Origin: Candidatus Enterococcus moelleringii
GTDB lineage: Bacteria; Bacillota; Bacilli; Lactobacillales; Enterococcaceae
Assembly (NCBI RefSeq): GCF_017377575.1
Contig: NZ_JAFREM010000021.1
Coordinates: 1-64,000 of the forward strand
Direction: 5' to 3'
DNA: 64,000 nucleotides
This document shows positions 55,246-63,689 of the stretch, one piece after another. A program made the translations under genes and the position numbers. The notes beneath the pieces are model-generated. The model was not told the DNA's origin, made no database searches, and was given only the letters and a program-made list of their open reading frames with translations. How positions within the stretch are numbered: the stretch's first letter is position 1; each line of letters starts with the position of its first letter.

Positions 55246-56965
55246 ATTTATCACTCTTCTCTCGTAATTCATTTACAAAGCTAGCTCTGTCAATTATTTT
55301 GATGTCATTCTCACTAACGTTAATATTTTGATTTCCTTCTTTGCTATTACTACTTTCTTCAGGAAGAAACCTCTTTTTTATCTCTTTATAGTTCGTAACA
55401 TTATTTTCCATAACACTCTCCAAAATGGGGCCTTCTGGTTTTATTGCTGTCAAAGCCTTCCCCTGAATCGCACTGTATATTTCAACATTATTAATAATAT
55501 TGGATAATCTGATAGCAATCGACTTACCGAATTTCTCGCTTCCAAAATCTAAGAGAGTAGGAATTATATAGTTTTCGCGCCCCATATCAAGCATGTGATA
55601 AGCTGGATTCCAACAATAGTCATCAACATAAGAAAACTCAAACTGATATAACAAGTTTTTTATTTCTTTCTTTGAAAAAGTTTCAACAAGCTTTTTGAGA
55701 TGATCAATTTTTTCCAAATGCAAAATTTGATCTGGATTTAAGATTGGAATATAATCTATTAAATTTGTTGCTAAAAAATTGTCTCTAAGAGAAGGTATTG
55801 AGCAAGTATCACAATCATATTGTGAATAACCATTTCTACACTCATCGCATCTTGATTCGATCACCTCAACTAAGTTTTCGCACACAGATAGATATAATAT
55901 TTCGTATGTAGAAAAGATTGCACTCTCTTCTTTTTCATTAATAGAAGTTCTAATACTTTTCCAAAAATCCTGATTTAGATTCAGATGATAACTACTCTTA
56001 TTTTCATGGATATTACTTACTCGTTGGTCTAAAAGACCACATAAATTTTCATAAACCACTTTAATAGTAAACTTATCTGTCGGCTCACCTATTTTCGCTA
56101 AAAGTTTTGCGAGCTCTTCTTTTATTTTTTTTGGTATTTCTAGAAGCTGAATACTGTCATAGAGTTTAACCGGACATTCTGCTTTCCAATTTCCTACAGG
56201 TATCGCAGACATTAGAATACATTCCGCCGTACTAGGATTCGCACCTTCATTACGATGATCTAGTAATTGTTTAATAGCTTTCGAATAATTACTAAATGTT
56301 CTTGAAGCTAAAGCCGCTTTGACTTGAATATATTCAACAGGGATATCTCTTTCATAAAGAACGAAATCTTCTTTCAATTCTATTTCAATCGAATAATTAT
56401 CTAGTATTTTTTTTACCTCTGTTTCACTTGTTCCATCGTCCCAAAGTGCATTAATTTTTGTGATTGCTCTAAATATCACGCACTTTCCTTGGTAGTTAAA
56501 TCCACTCCATGTTGGAATTGCATCGTTATCATTAAAACTCTTATTACCCAGCGGAACAGCTTTAAACTTACTCAACAATTCCTTTTTCTTTACAATAGGA
56601 TTATTAGTTTCAAAAAAGCTGACCTTTAAGTTTGCTCTATCAACAATTTGCCATAGCACTTTGGCGCTTTTAGGTTCTAAATCTGGTGGTATTTCTTCTT
56701 TACTTAGTTTGCTATAATCACTGATACTTTGATACATATTATTTGAAGAAGCTATCAGTAAAACTTCTTTGTCAGTTTTTTTATAATGATCTTCCAACTT
56801 ATTACAAGAGACCGATGAAAAGTGCTTATCACTATTTTGAGCGAACTTTACTTCCCTAGATTCATCAAACTTAATAATAAAAACTCCCATAAGTTTTTCG
56901 TCTGATCTTAATTGATTTAAACATTCATTTATTGAATACCACTTATCTATCTCTACATCCATCAT
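55238..56965 (-). CDS. Probable third component of the ABC-3C-type system
   Basis: A 575-aa protein. Near residue 150 it has AIPTWSGFNYQGKCVIFRAI, the W-S-G-(F/Y)-x-Y-Q-G-K motif I associate with third components of ABC-3C systems. About residue 360-385 contains two Cys pairs (SRCDECRNG and YDCDTCSIP), probably a zinc site. A region IQVKAALASRTFSNYSKAIKQLL recalls nuclease-like Q-x-K elements. First gene of the triad; AAAGGA lies 8 nt before ATG 56965. The N-terminal part may be an effector, not recognised. Confidence 0.62.
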   Translation of the reverse strand: MMDVEIDKWYSINECLNQLRSDEKLMGVFIIKFDESREVKFAQNSDKHFSSVSCNKLEDHYKKTDKEVLLIASSNNMYQSISDYSKLSKEEIPPDLEPKSAKVLWQIVDRANLKVSFFETNNPIVKKKELLSKFKAVPLGNKSFNDNDAIPTWSGFNYQGKCVIFRAITKINALWDDGTSETEVKKILDNYSIEIELKEDFVLYERDIPVEYIQVKAALASRTFSNYSKAIKQLLDHRNEGANPSTAECILMSAIPVGNWKAECPVKLYDSIQLLEIPKKIKEELAKLLAKIGEPTDKFTIKVVYENLCGLLDQRVSNIHENKSSYHLNLNQDFWKSIRTSINEKEESAIFSTYEILYLSVCENLVEVIESRCDECRNGYSQYDCDTCSIPSLRDNFLATNLIDYIPILNPDQILHLEKIDHLKKLVETFSKKEIKNLLYQFEFSYVDDYCWNPAYHMLDMGRENYIIPTLLDFGSEKFGKSIAIRLSNIINNVEIYSAIQGKALTAIKPEGPILESVMENNVTNYKEIKKRFLPEESSNSKEGNQNINVSENDIKIIDRASFVNELREKSDKCE

Positions 56966-57525
56966 CAAACCATTCCTTTCGAAAAAATCCTATTTTCGTT
57001 TATTTCGAAATTGTTTGGTACCACCATCCCCTTCAAAAAACACAATATTAAATTCTATCATTATCGTTATCTGTAAATAGCGTTCACAACTTATAAAAGT
57101 ATTCTCATTTTTTACCTGATTTTACTATCATTCTATGCCTTTATCTCTTTTCCTTATCCTCACATGACGTTAACTACAACATGTCTGTCCAGAGAAGGCG
57201 TTCATTCTTTTTAGATATCTAATATTTTCTTTCAACACATAAAATTACCGATTAGTATTTCCCATTATAAACTATGATACGATCATATATTTAATCACTT
57301 CATAATTGCCCATATAACGGTCATAATGAGTCATAAAAGTCACTACTTTATATTTGACAGCAAAATAAATTAAGCCACTTCTGTACAATCAATCACTCAT
57401 AATTTCAAACAAATCAAAAATAACCACTTGATTTTAGTTTACAGCCAACTTAATACAATAATGATTTTTACATTAAGAAAAACACAAAAAAACTCGACAA
57501 AGATAAAATTGCCGAGTTTCCGTTA
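56966..57525. other. Gap of 560 bp upstream of the ABC-3C-type operon
   Basis: Very AT-rich. Near the operon start two TTTCGAAA-type palindromes sit about 25 nt apart (about 56975-57005), in the 5' leader; they may be an operator. I see no clear promoter, gene or RNA in the rest. It carries a terminator for the DUF1643 gene at its right end. Confidence 0.4.
57488..57523 (-). terminator. Terminator of the DUF1643 gene
   Basis: On the minus strand ACTCGGCAA / TTGTCGAGT (one G-U) followed by a run of T. Nearly the same stem as at 51948-51973. Confidence 0.75.
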
Positions 57526-58191
57526 TTATAATTTTCTACGTTTTGCTAGTTTGAAATCCGGTATATTTTTTAGTTTTCCACGGATAAGTTCGTTTTCTAA
57601 GCATTTATTTGAAACAACCCTAAGATGTTTAGCGTAGTGATTCGATTTGTTTAATTCAGGACTTTCGTTATTCTTTGAAAAAAAGCAAACAATCAAATCT
57701 TGACTAATTATTGTTTCATATATTTCATTTATTGCTTGTTTTCCGTACACGTTAGTTGGAACCCCCGTAGCTAATATGATGTCATAATCATCTTGACACT
57801 TCAACAACCTCTCTTTAATATAGAATATATTGTTTTCTAAAACACATGTGTGTTTTTGCTTTAATTTATCTATTTTTTCTTTTATTTTGTTTGATTTCGT
57901 TTCATAAACGGGAAGAGTATTGTATAGGTAAACATCGTTGTACTTTTCCCTAGCATACTTTAATACACGATTCACTGTTGCATCCGAGTTCTTCAAGTCA
58001 GCTTTACTGGGATTCATTAAAATAATCATTAATCCCTTTTTGTCAGAATTGTTATCTAAAGTAAAATGCATTGAAAAACGAAATAGATCATTTAGTTTTG
58101 ATTTATTACTATCTAATTCACAATTAATTTCAAGATTTTCTTCTGGATCAAACCATTCAGGATAGTATACCTTTCTATCAGATTTCCCCAT
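57526..58191 (-). CDS. DUF1643 domain protein
   Basis: A 221-aa protein. MIILMNPSKADLKNSDATVNR is the DUF1643 signature (LNPS-AD--xDPT--R), followed by YLYNTLPVYETKS and the C-terminal HPS-like Asn-His-Tyr-Ala-Lys-His-Leu-Arg. DUF1643 proteins are found in mobile and defence islands and beside restriction or toxin genes; function unknown. Start at ATG 58189-58191, 8 nt after AAGGTGG. AT-rich like the ABC-3C genes. Confidence 0.78.
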   Translation of the reverse strand: MGKSDRKVYYPEWFDPEENLEINCELDSNKSKLNDLFRFSMHFTLDNNSDKKGLMIILMNPSKADLKNSDATVNRVLKYAREKYNDVYLYNTLPVYETKSNKIKEKIDKLKQKHTCVLENNIFYIKERLLKCQDDYDIILATGVPTNVYGKQAINEIYETIISQDLIVCFFSKNNESPELNKSNHYAKHLRVVSNKCLENELIRGKLKNIPDFKLAKRRKL

Positions 58192-58345
58192 TAAAATTGC
58201 CACCTTCTAACTAATTATTATAAATTCTTACTGCATGATTGTTTAACACACAAAATTGTTTTTCTGATAAATTGTATTTTTTGTCTCTACAAATGATTAA
58301 AATACATCGTTTCAACCACTAAAAAATATAACCAAACAGTCCTAA

Positions 58346-59488
58346 TTATCCTTCCAAAACTCCCCTAATCATCCCAACACCCTTCTCCAACTCACCCTGT
58401 TCAATCGTCAGTGGTGGCAGAAGTCGCATGGTGTTGTTCCCGGCCTTCAACACAAGCAGCCCTTTTTTCTGAAGCTCAGAAACTGCCGCGTTCAATGTGT
58501 CAGCATCTGTCAACTGAATACCTATCATCAAGCCTTGTCCGCGAACATCCAAGACTTTATCACTTGAATCCTTCAAGCTACTCAATGACTTCATTGCATA
58601 CTCGCCTTTTTTCTTAACTCCGGCTAGGAAGTTTTCATCATTGATGATGTCGATGACTGACAAAGCTACGCGGAGCGCTAGCTTGTTGCCGCCAAAGGTG
58701 GTGCCGTGGGAGCCGGGTCCGAAGGCGTCTTTTAGTTCTTTTTTGCCTAGCATGGCGCCGACTGGGATGCCGTTGCCTAAAGCTTTGGCTAAGGTGAAGA
58801 TGTCTGGTTCGATTCCGTAACCTTCAAAGGCGTAGAAATTACCGGTTCGGCCGATTCCTGTTTGAATCTCATCGACGACGAGCAGGGCGCCTTGTTCTTT
58901 GCAGAGTTTAGCGACTTGCTGGACGAAGGAGACATCGGCTGGTAATACTCCACCCTCGCCTTGGATCAGCTCTATCATGACAGCTGCAGTGTTTTGATCC
59001 ACGATCTGCTGGAGGGGTTCGATTTCATTGTATGGTACGTATTGAAAATCCGGTAAAATAGGCGCGAAGCCTTCGTGCAGCGCTTCTTGGCCAGTGGCAC
59101 TTAGAGCGCCGTAAGTCCGTCCGTGGAATGATTGCTGGAAACTGATAATTTTTGATCGTCCGGTAGCTTTACGGGCTAATTTGATAGCTGCTTCATTGGC
59201 TTCGGTTCCGCTGTTGCAGAAGAAGCCGAGATAATTTTTGTTATTGGCTAATTTTTTGGCAACATCTTCCTGCAATTTACTGGAATAAAGGTTCGACGTA
59301 TGCCAAATTAGGTGCATTTGTTTTTCCAGGGCTTGGATTAGCTTGGGGTGTTGATGGCCTAAGCTGTTTACCCCGATGCCGCTGGTGAAATCCAGGTATT
59401 CTTTGCCGGTTTGGTCCACGACATAATTACCGAAGCCTTTGACTAAATCAATGGATTCTCTTTTGTAATTAGGAAATAGATGAGTCAT
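58346..59488 (-). CDS. argD: Acetylornithine aminotransferase
   Basis: A 380-aa class III PLP aminotransferase making N-acetylornithine. Motifs: FTSGIGVNSLGHQHP, the PLP-binding SNSG-type FFCNSGTEANEAAIKLAR, DEIQTGIGRTG and TLAKALGNGIPVGAM (PLP Lys). Start ATG at 59486-59488 overlaps the argB stop by 4 nt (ATGA), with GAAGGTG upstream. Last gene of argCJBD; argF, argG and argH are not in this window. Confidence 0.95.
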   Translation of the reverse strand: MTHLFPNYKRESIDLVKGFGNYVVDQTGKEYLDFTSGIGVNSLGHQHPKLIQALEKQMHLIWHTSNLYSSKLQEDVAKKLANNKNYLGFFCNSGTEANEAAIKLARKATGRSKIISFQQSFHGRTYGALSATGQEALHEGFAPILPDFQYVPYNEIEPLQQIVDQNTAAVMIELIQGEGGVLPADVSFVQQVAKLCKEQGALLVVDEIQTGIGRTGNFYAFEGYGIEPDIFTLAKALGNGIPVGAMLGKKELKDAFGPGSHGTTFGGNKLALRVALSVIDIINDENFLAGVKKKGEYAMKSLSSLKDSSDKVLDVRGQGLMIGIQLTDADTLNAAVSELQKKGLLVLKAGNNTMRLLPPLTIEQGELEKGVGMIRGVLEG

Positions 59489-60234
59489 GCGAACACCTTC
59501 GCTTTCGTGATTTTTGTGCCGCATTTTGCAATGCTGTCAGTGATGAAGACTTCTTTTACTCCTTTAGTCAGCGCAGATGTGGCACTGTCTAGTTTAGGAA
59601 TCATGCCGCCAGTGATGACTTCTTGATCCTTTAATTCTTCTACATCGTCAGTGGTCAAGTGTTCCAACCATTCGCCGTCGCATTTCACACCAGGAACGTC
59701 GGTAATTAAGTACAAAGCTTCAGCATCCAAAGCTTCAGCGATCTTGCAGGCTGCGGTATCAGCATTAATGTTTAACCATTCTCCTGTTTCGGTCAATCCT
59801 AATGGCGCGATAATCGGCACATGCTGCGTCGCCAGTACGTCTTCGATCATACCTGTTCCGATGTTAGTAATTGATCCTACATAACCTAAATTCTTTTTAT
59901 CGATAAATTCACCTTGAATCAATTGTCCGCATGAAGCATGCAGGCCGACTGCTGAGAAACCATTTTGCTGGAAAACCGTGGTGATGGCAGGTTGCACTTG
60001 GCCGATCAACACCATTTGGGTAATTTTTAAAGCTTGAGCTGAAGTCACACGCAGACCGTTGGAAATAGTTACCGGTACGTTCAGCTTTTCCATCATCTCA
60101 GTGATGTAATAGCCGCCGCCGTGAACGATGACGATTTCTTTGCCTTGTTCTTGCCAATCTGCTAATGTTTCAAAAAATTCTTCGGTTAAATTATCACTGG
60201 CTACTCCGCCAATTTTCACTACGATTTTTCCCAT
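59485..60234 (-). CDS. argB: Acetylglutamate kinase
   Basis: A 249-aa amino-acid kinase: VVKIGGVASDNL, VHGGGYYITEMMEKL, NINADTAACKIAEAL and YLITDVPGVKCDG are the family motifs. Lacks the N-terminal helix of arginine-sensitive forms, so feedback inhibition by arginine is less likely. AGGAGGAG lies just upstream of the ATG. Confidence 0.95.
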   Translation of the reverse strand: MGKIVVKIGGVASDNLTEEFFETLADWQEQGKEIVIVHGGGYYITEMMEKLNVPVTISNGLRVTSAQALKITQMVLIGQVQPAITTVFQQNGFSAVGLHASCGQLIQGEFIDKKNLGYVGSITNIGTGMIEDVLATQHVPIIAPLGLTETGEWLNINADTAACKIAEALDAEALYLITDVPGVKCDGEWLEHLTTDDVEELKDQEVITGGMIPKLDSATSALTKGVKEVFITDSIAKCGTKITKAKVFA

Positions 60235-60246
60235 GATGTTCTCCTC

Positions 60247-61440
60247 CTACGTATGGTATAACGCGTTGACTTCTACATATTTGTAGGTCAAGTCACAGCC
60301 CCACGCTGCGCCCTTCGCGTCTCCTAAATTCATATCTACGGCAATCACAATCTTGTCTTGTTCTAAAATTGGTTTTATCGCTTCTTCGTCAAAGGCTTGC
60401 GGCTGGCTGCTTTTCAGTACCTGCACGCTGCCAATCCACATATCCACCTTTTCTGGATCAATCTTGGTTTCCGCATAACCTATGGCACAAATGATACGGC
60501 CCCAGTTAGGATCTTCCCCGAACATCGCTGTCTTCACCAGCATCGAGCCGACTACTTTTTTAGCAATCATCCGAGCGGCTAATTCATCAGTAGCGCCGTT
60601 CACCTGTACTTCAATCAGCTTGGTTGCGCCCTCGCCGTCTTTGGCGATCATCTGAGCCAAGGTTTCGCTAACCAGTTGGAACATCGCTACGAAGGTGTCA
60701 TAGCCTTCTGTGCCCTTTTCAATCGTTGCGTTACCTGCCATGCCGTTTGCCAGCACCAACACCATATCATTAGTCGACGTATCTCCATCCACTGTGATTT
60801 GGTTGAAGGTTGTTTCGGTCTTTTCACTTAATAATTCCTGCAGCACCTCTTGTGAGATGTCTGCATCGGTGGTGATAAAGGCTAGCATCGTTGCCATGTT
60901 AGGATGAATCATCCCAGAACCTTTCGCACATCCAGCAACTGTCACAGTTTCGCCGTTAACCTTCGCTTGGACCACAATTTCTTTGGTAGTTGTATCAGTC
61001 GTTAAAATCGCTTCGTGAAAATGATAAGGTTCGCAGTCCTCAATGTCGATTTTTTGAATCCCTTTTTCAACTAATTCAATCGGCATAATCTTGCCAATCA
61101 CGCCAGTTGAAGCAACGGCTACTTTGTCTGCTGTCACCCCTAAGTGATCCGCGGCGGCCTTCTGCATTTGTTTAGCATGCTGCAGGCCGATCTCGCCGGT
61201 ACAAGCATTGGCATAGCCGGAGTTAACAACGACTGCCTGCATGATTGGTTCTTGCATCGCTTCCTTCGTCACGTAAATCGGTGCTGCCTTCACTTGGTTG
61301 GTGGTATATACGGCCGCAGCCTTAGCTGGTTTTTCTGAATAAATGATGCCCAAATCCATTTTGTTTTTCTTTAAGCCTGCGTGCAGGCCTGTCGCTTGGA
61401 AGCCCTTGGGACTTGCGACGGTTCCATCTATGATATTCAT
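60247..61440 (-). CDS. argJ: Glutamate N-acetyltransferase / amino-acid acetyltransferase
   Basis: A 397-aa ArgJ-family protein that autoprocesses at the Ala-Thr bond in GSGMIHPNMATMLAF (the Thr becomes the nucleophile). Motifs AVVVNSGYANACTG and STNDMVLVLANG are conserved. As no argA or argE is seen, it may catalyse both acetyl-transfer steps (bifunctional ArgJ). 18 nt after argC and preceded by AAAGGAG. Confidence 0.94.
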   Translation of the reverse strand: MNIIDGTVASPKGFQATGLHAGLKKNKMDLGIIYSEKPAKAAAVYTTNQVKAAPIYVTKEAMQEPIMQAVVVNSGYANACTGEIGLQHAKQMQKAAADHLGVTADKVAVASTGVIGKIMPIELVEKGIQKIDIEDCEPYHFHEAILTTDTTTKEIVVQAKVNGETVTVAGCAKGSGMIHPNMATMLAFITTDADISQEVLQELLSEKTETTFNQITVDGDTSTNDMVLVLANGMAGNATIEKGTEGYDTFVAMFQLVSETLAQMIAKDGEGATKLIEVQVNGATDELAARMIAKKVVGSMLVKTAMFGEDPNWGRIICAIGYAETKIDPEKVDMWIGSVQVLKSSQPQAFDEEAIKPILEQDKIVIAVDMNLGDAKGAAWGCDLTYKYVEVNALYHT

Positions 61441-61458
61441 CTATTTTCTCCTTTGTCG

Positions 61459-62490
61459 TTACGGATACACAGGCACCAGCTCTAAGCCAGTCGTTTCCGG
61501 TACATTCATTAGTAAGTTTAAGTTTTGAATCGCTTGGCCGGCAGCTCCCTTGACCAGGTTGTCGATGACACTCACCACAGTAATGGTCTGAGTAGCTTCG
61601 TTGTAGGCCATGCCGATATCGCAGTAGTTTGAGCCAACCACCTGCTTAATACAGGGGAAATCTTGACCATCCTGCAAGCGGATGAATGGTTTGCCTTCAT
61701 ATTCAGCTTCGAAGGCTTGACGAACTTCTTCGCCGGTGACACCCTCTTTAGCTCTACAATAGGTAGTCATCAGAATGCCGCGAGTGACTGGGATCAAAGC
61801 AGTTGAAAATTGAACCGCTGGAATCTCAGCATCCCAGCTTTGCAGCTGTTGAACAATTTCTGGTATATGTTGATGCTGATTCAGCTTGTACACCGACATG
61901 TTGTCGTTAGCCTCTGTATAATGACTAGCCTCTGACAGCTTCTTGCCAGCGCCGGATAAACCGGACTTACCATCAAAGATGATGGAGTTCTTTTCAATCA
62001 GCTGCTGCTTCACCAGCGGTGCCACCGAAAGGATCGCCGCTGTGGCGTAACATCCCGGGTTGGCAATCAATTTCAAATCCTTTGGCAGGTCGAAATCAGC
62101 TAAGCCGTAGGTGGCTTGTTCCAAGGCTTCGATTGGCGCGCTGGTCTTGCCGTACCATTTCTTATATTGAGCCGGATTCTTCAAGCGATAATCCCCAGAC
62201 AGATCAATGACTGGAAACTGCTTTTCGATAAACGGCAATGCCTGATCCTTCGCAACCCCAGATGGAGCGGCGAAGAAAACCAAGTCTGCGTTATCCATAA
62301 TTTTCTCAGGATCGACTTCTTCTAAAGGCAATTCGATCAGATGTTTCAAATGTGGGAATCGTCGGTCGATCGCTTCCCCGTTTTGTGAATGACTGTGAAT
62401 AGATACGATCTCTACATTGGGATGATTGCTTAGCAAACGCAGCAATTCAAGTCCGCTGTAGCCTGTCACACCGATAATTGATACTTTCAA
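61459..62490 (-). CDS. argC: N-acetyl-gamma-glutamyl-phosphate reductase
   Basis: A 343-aa dehydrogenase: VSIIGVTGYSGLELLRLLSNHP (NADP fold), NPGCYATAAILSVAPL (catalytic Cys in NPGCY), and VTRGILMTTYC. The start codon is TTG at 62488-62490, with GGAGG 7 nt upstream. First gene of argCJBD, behind a near-perfect promoter. Confidence 0.95.
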   Translation of the reverse strand: MKVSIIGVTGYSGLELLRLLSNHPNVEIVSIHSHSQNGEAIDRRFPHLKHLIELPLEEVDPEKIMDNADLVFFAAPSGVAKDQALPFIEKQFPVIDLSGDYRLKNPAQYKKWYGKTSAPIEALEQATYGLADFDLPKDLKLIANPGCYATAAILSVAPLVKQQLIEKNSIIFDGKSGLSGAGKKLSEASHYTEANDNMSVYKLNQHQHIPEIVQQLQSWDAEIPAVQFSTALIPVTRGILMTTYCRAKEGVTGEEVRQAFEAEYEGKPFIRLQDGQDFPCIKQVVGSNYCDIGMAYNEATQTITVVSVIDNLVKGAAGQAIQNLNLLMNVPETTGLELVPVYP

Positions 62491-62508
62491 TCAAAAACCT
62501 CCGATCAA

Positions 62509-62526
62509 ACTGCATAAAAATGCAAT
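62509..62526 (-). promoter_or_regulatory. ARG box overlapping the argC leader
   Basis: TGCATAAAAATGCA (62511-62524) is a perfect 14-bp palindrome and fits the TNTGNATWWWWATNCANA consensus of ArgR/AhrC with only the outermost bases off. It lies just downstream of the -10 box, so binding would block transcription. Confidence 0.75.
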
Positions 62527-62546
62527 TAGTTACTGTATAGTTTATG

Positions 62547-62575
62547 ATTATAGAATTCTAATCTAGATAAGTCAA
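62547..62575 (-). promoter_or_regulatory. Promoter of argCJBD
   Basis: Minus strand TTGACT (62570-62575), 17-nt spacer, TATAAT (62547-62552). Confidence 0.88.
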
Positions 62576-62603
62576 TGCCTTTTTATAAAATTTTTCGACA
62601 AAA

Positions 62604-62621
62604 TGCGCAATTTTATTCATT
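62604..62621 (-). promoter_or_regulatory. Upstream ARG-box-like site
   Basis: Minus strand AATGAATAAAATTGCGCA matches 11 or so of the informative ARG-box positions. A further half-site (TGTATAATT) is at about 62660-62670. Two separated sites are typical for looping or cooperative ArgR binding. Confidence 0.5.
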
Positions 62622-62882
62622 ATGCATCCATTTATCCAGATTTACCCGCAATAATATTCAATTATACATGAATTATCTGTATATTCCATTCCGTTCTGGA
62701 TCATCTAAGATTAGGAAACTGCCATACAGTCGCTCGGATTTCACCAGACTTATACTCATTGCTGAAAAACGCGATCCGAGAAACCGCATACACGAATTAC
62801 TTCATATAATAGAAGGAACACGTTCTTCCAAGTGAAGAAAAGTGAACCAACTTCCTTCAACTACTAATTTTGCGCACGAAAA

Positions 62883-62913
62883 AAAAGACCAGGTGAAAGA
62901 TTCACCTGATCCT
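62883..62913 (-). terminator. Terminator after aroD
   Basis: GACCAGGTGAA (62887-62897) / TTCACCTGATC (62901-62911) with eight A on the + strand side, i.e. T-run on the transcribed minus strand. Confidence 0.82.
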
Positions 62914-62924
62914 AGTTTCTACTA

Positions 62925-63671
62925 TTATAGTGATTCCAAGATAGTACGCAATTCGCCAACTGAAACTTGTCCAGGGGCAGATGCTTTTTTAGCAGCGCCA
63001 AAAGTAGCAGCTGAACCAAAGGTAGCACCAGATACACGGCTGATTACGCCTAGTTCGCCCATTGACATAGTGATCAACGGTTGTTTTGCATAGTTGTTGT
63101 ACATTTCTTGGGTTGCATCCAACAATACAATTACATCATGCGTGTTTTGCGGCATTACAGCAATCTTGCAGATGTCTGCGCCTTTGTCCTGCATTGCTTT
63201 CAGACGAGTGATGATTTCTTCTTTCGGTGGCGTTTTGTCGAAATCATGGTTACACATGATAATTTTAACACCTTTGTCATGAGCTGCTTTCACTAATTCT
63301 GCAACTTCTGCTTCAGGCATGAACAATTCCACGTCAAGTAATTCAAAGTTTCCATGCTCCAAGAAAGTATGGTACATTTCGAAATATTGGGCGTCTTCCA
63401 TCGGACAAGCGCCGCCTTCTTTAGCAGTACGGAAGGTAACTAATAGAGGCAATTTTACCGCTTCTTTAACTTCCCTAATAAATTCCGCTGCTTTAGCAAA
63501 GTCAGTCACTTCTTCAAAATGGTCAATACGCCATTCGATCATGTCACAGTTGCTGGCAACAGCGATTTCTGCTTCCGACAAGACTTCTTCACGGGTTTTT
63601 CCGACTAAAGGTACGATGACTTTTGGCAAGCCTTCTCCAATAGTTAAATTTTCAACAGTTACAGTTTCCAT
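62925..63671 (-). CDS. aroD: 3-dehydroquinate dehydratase, type I
   Basis: A 248-aa TIM-barrel enzyme (Schiff-base mechanism) making 3-dehydroshikimate. CDMIEWRIDHFEEV, LLVTFRTAKEGG, IIMCNHDFDKTPP (catalytic His) and CKIAVMPQN (Schiff-base Lys) are visible. It is separated from the main aro cluster by the pyr and arg operons, and follows an oxidoreductase gene by 18 nt. Confidence 0.96.
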   Translation of the reverse strand: METVTVENLTIGEGLPKVIVPLVGKTREEVLSEAEIAVASNCDMIEWRIDHFEEVTDFAKAAEFIREVKEAVKLPLLVTFRTAKEGGACPMEDAQYFEMYHTFLEHGNFELLDVELFMPEAEVAELVKAAHDKGVKIIMCNHDFDKTPPKEEIITRLKAMQDKGADICKIAVMPQNTHDVIVLLDATQEMYNNYAKQPLITMSMGELGVISRVSGATFGSAATFGAAKKASAPGQVSVGELRTILESL

Positions 63672-63689
63672 TAATCGTCCACTTCTTTC

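Noticed and set aside
52281-58203. Prophage remnant
   Set aside because: No integrase, terminase, capsid or att-like direct repeats were seen; only the three-gene system and the DUF1643 gene.
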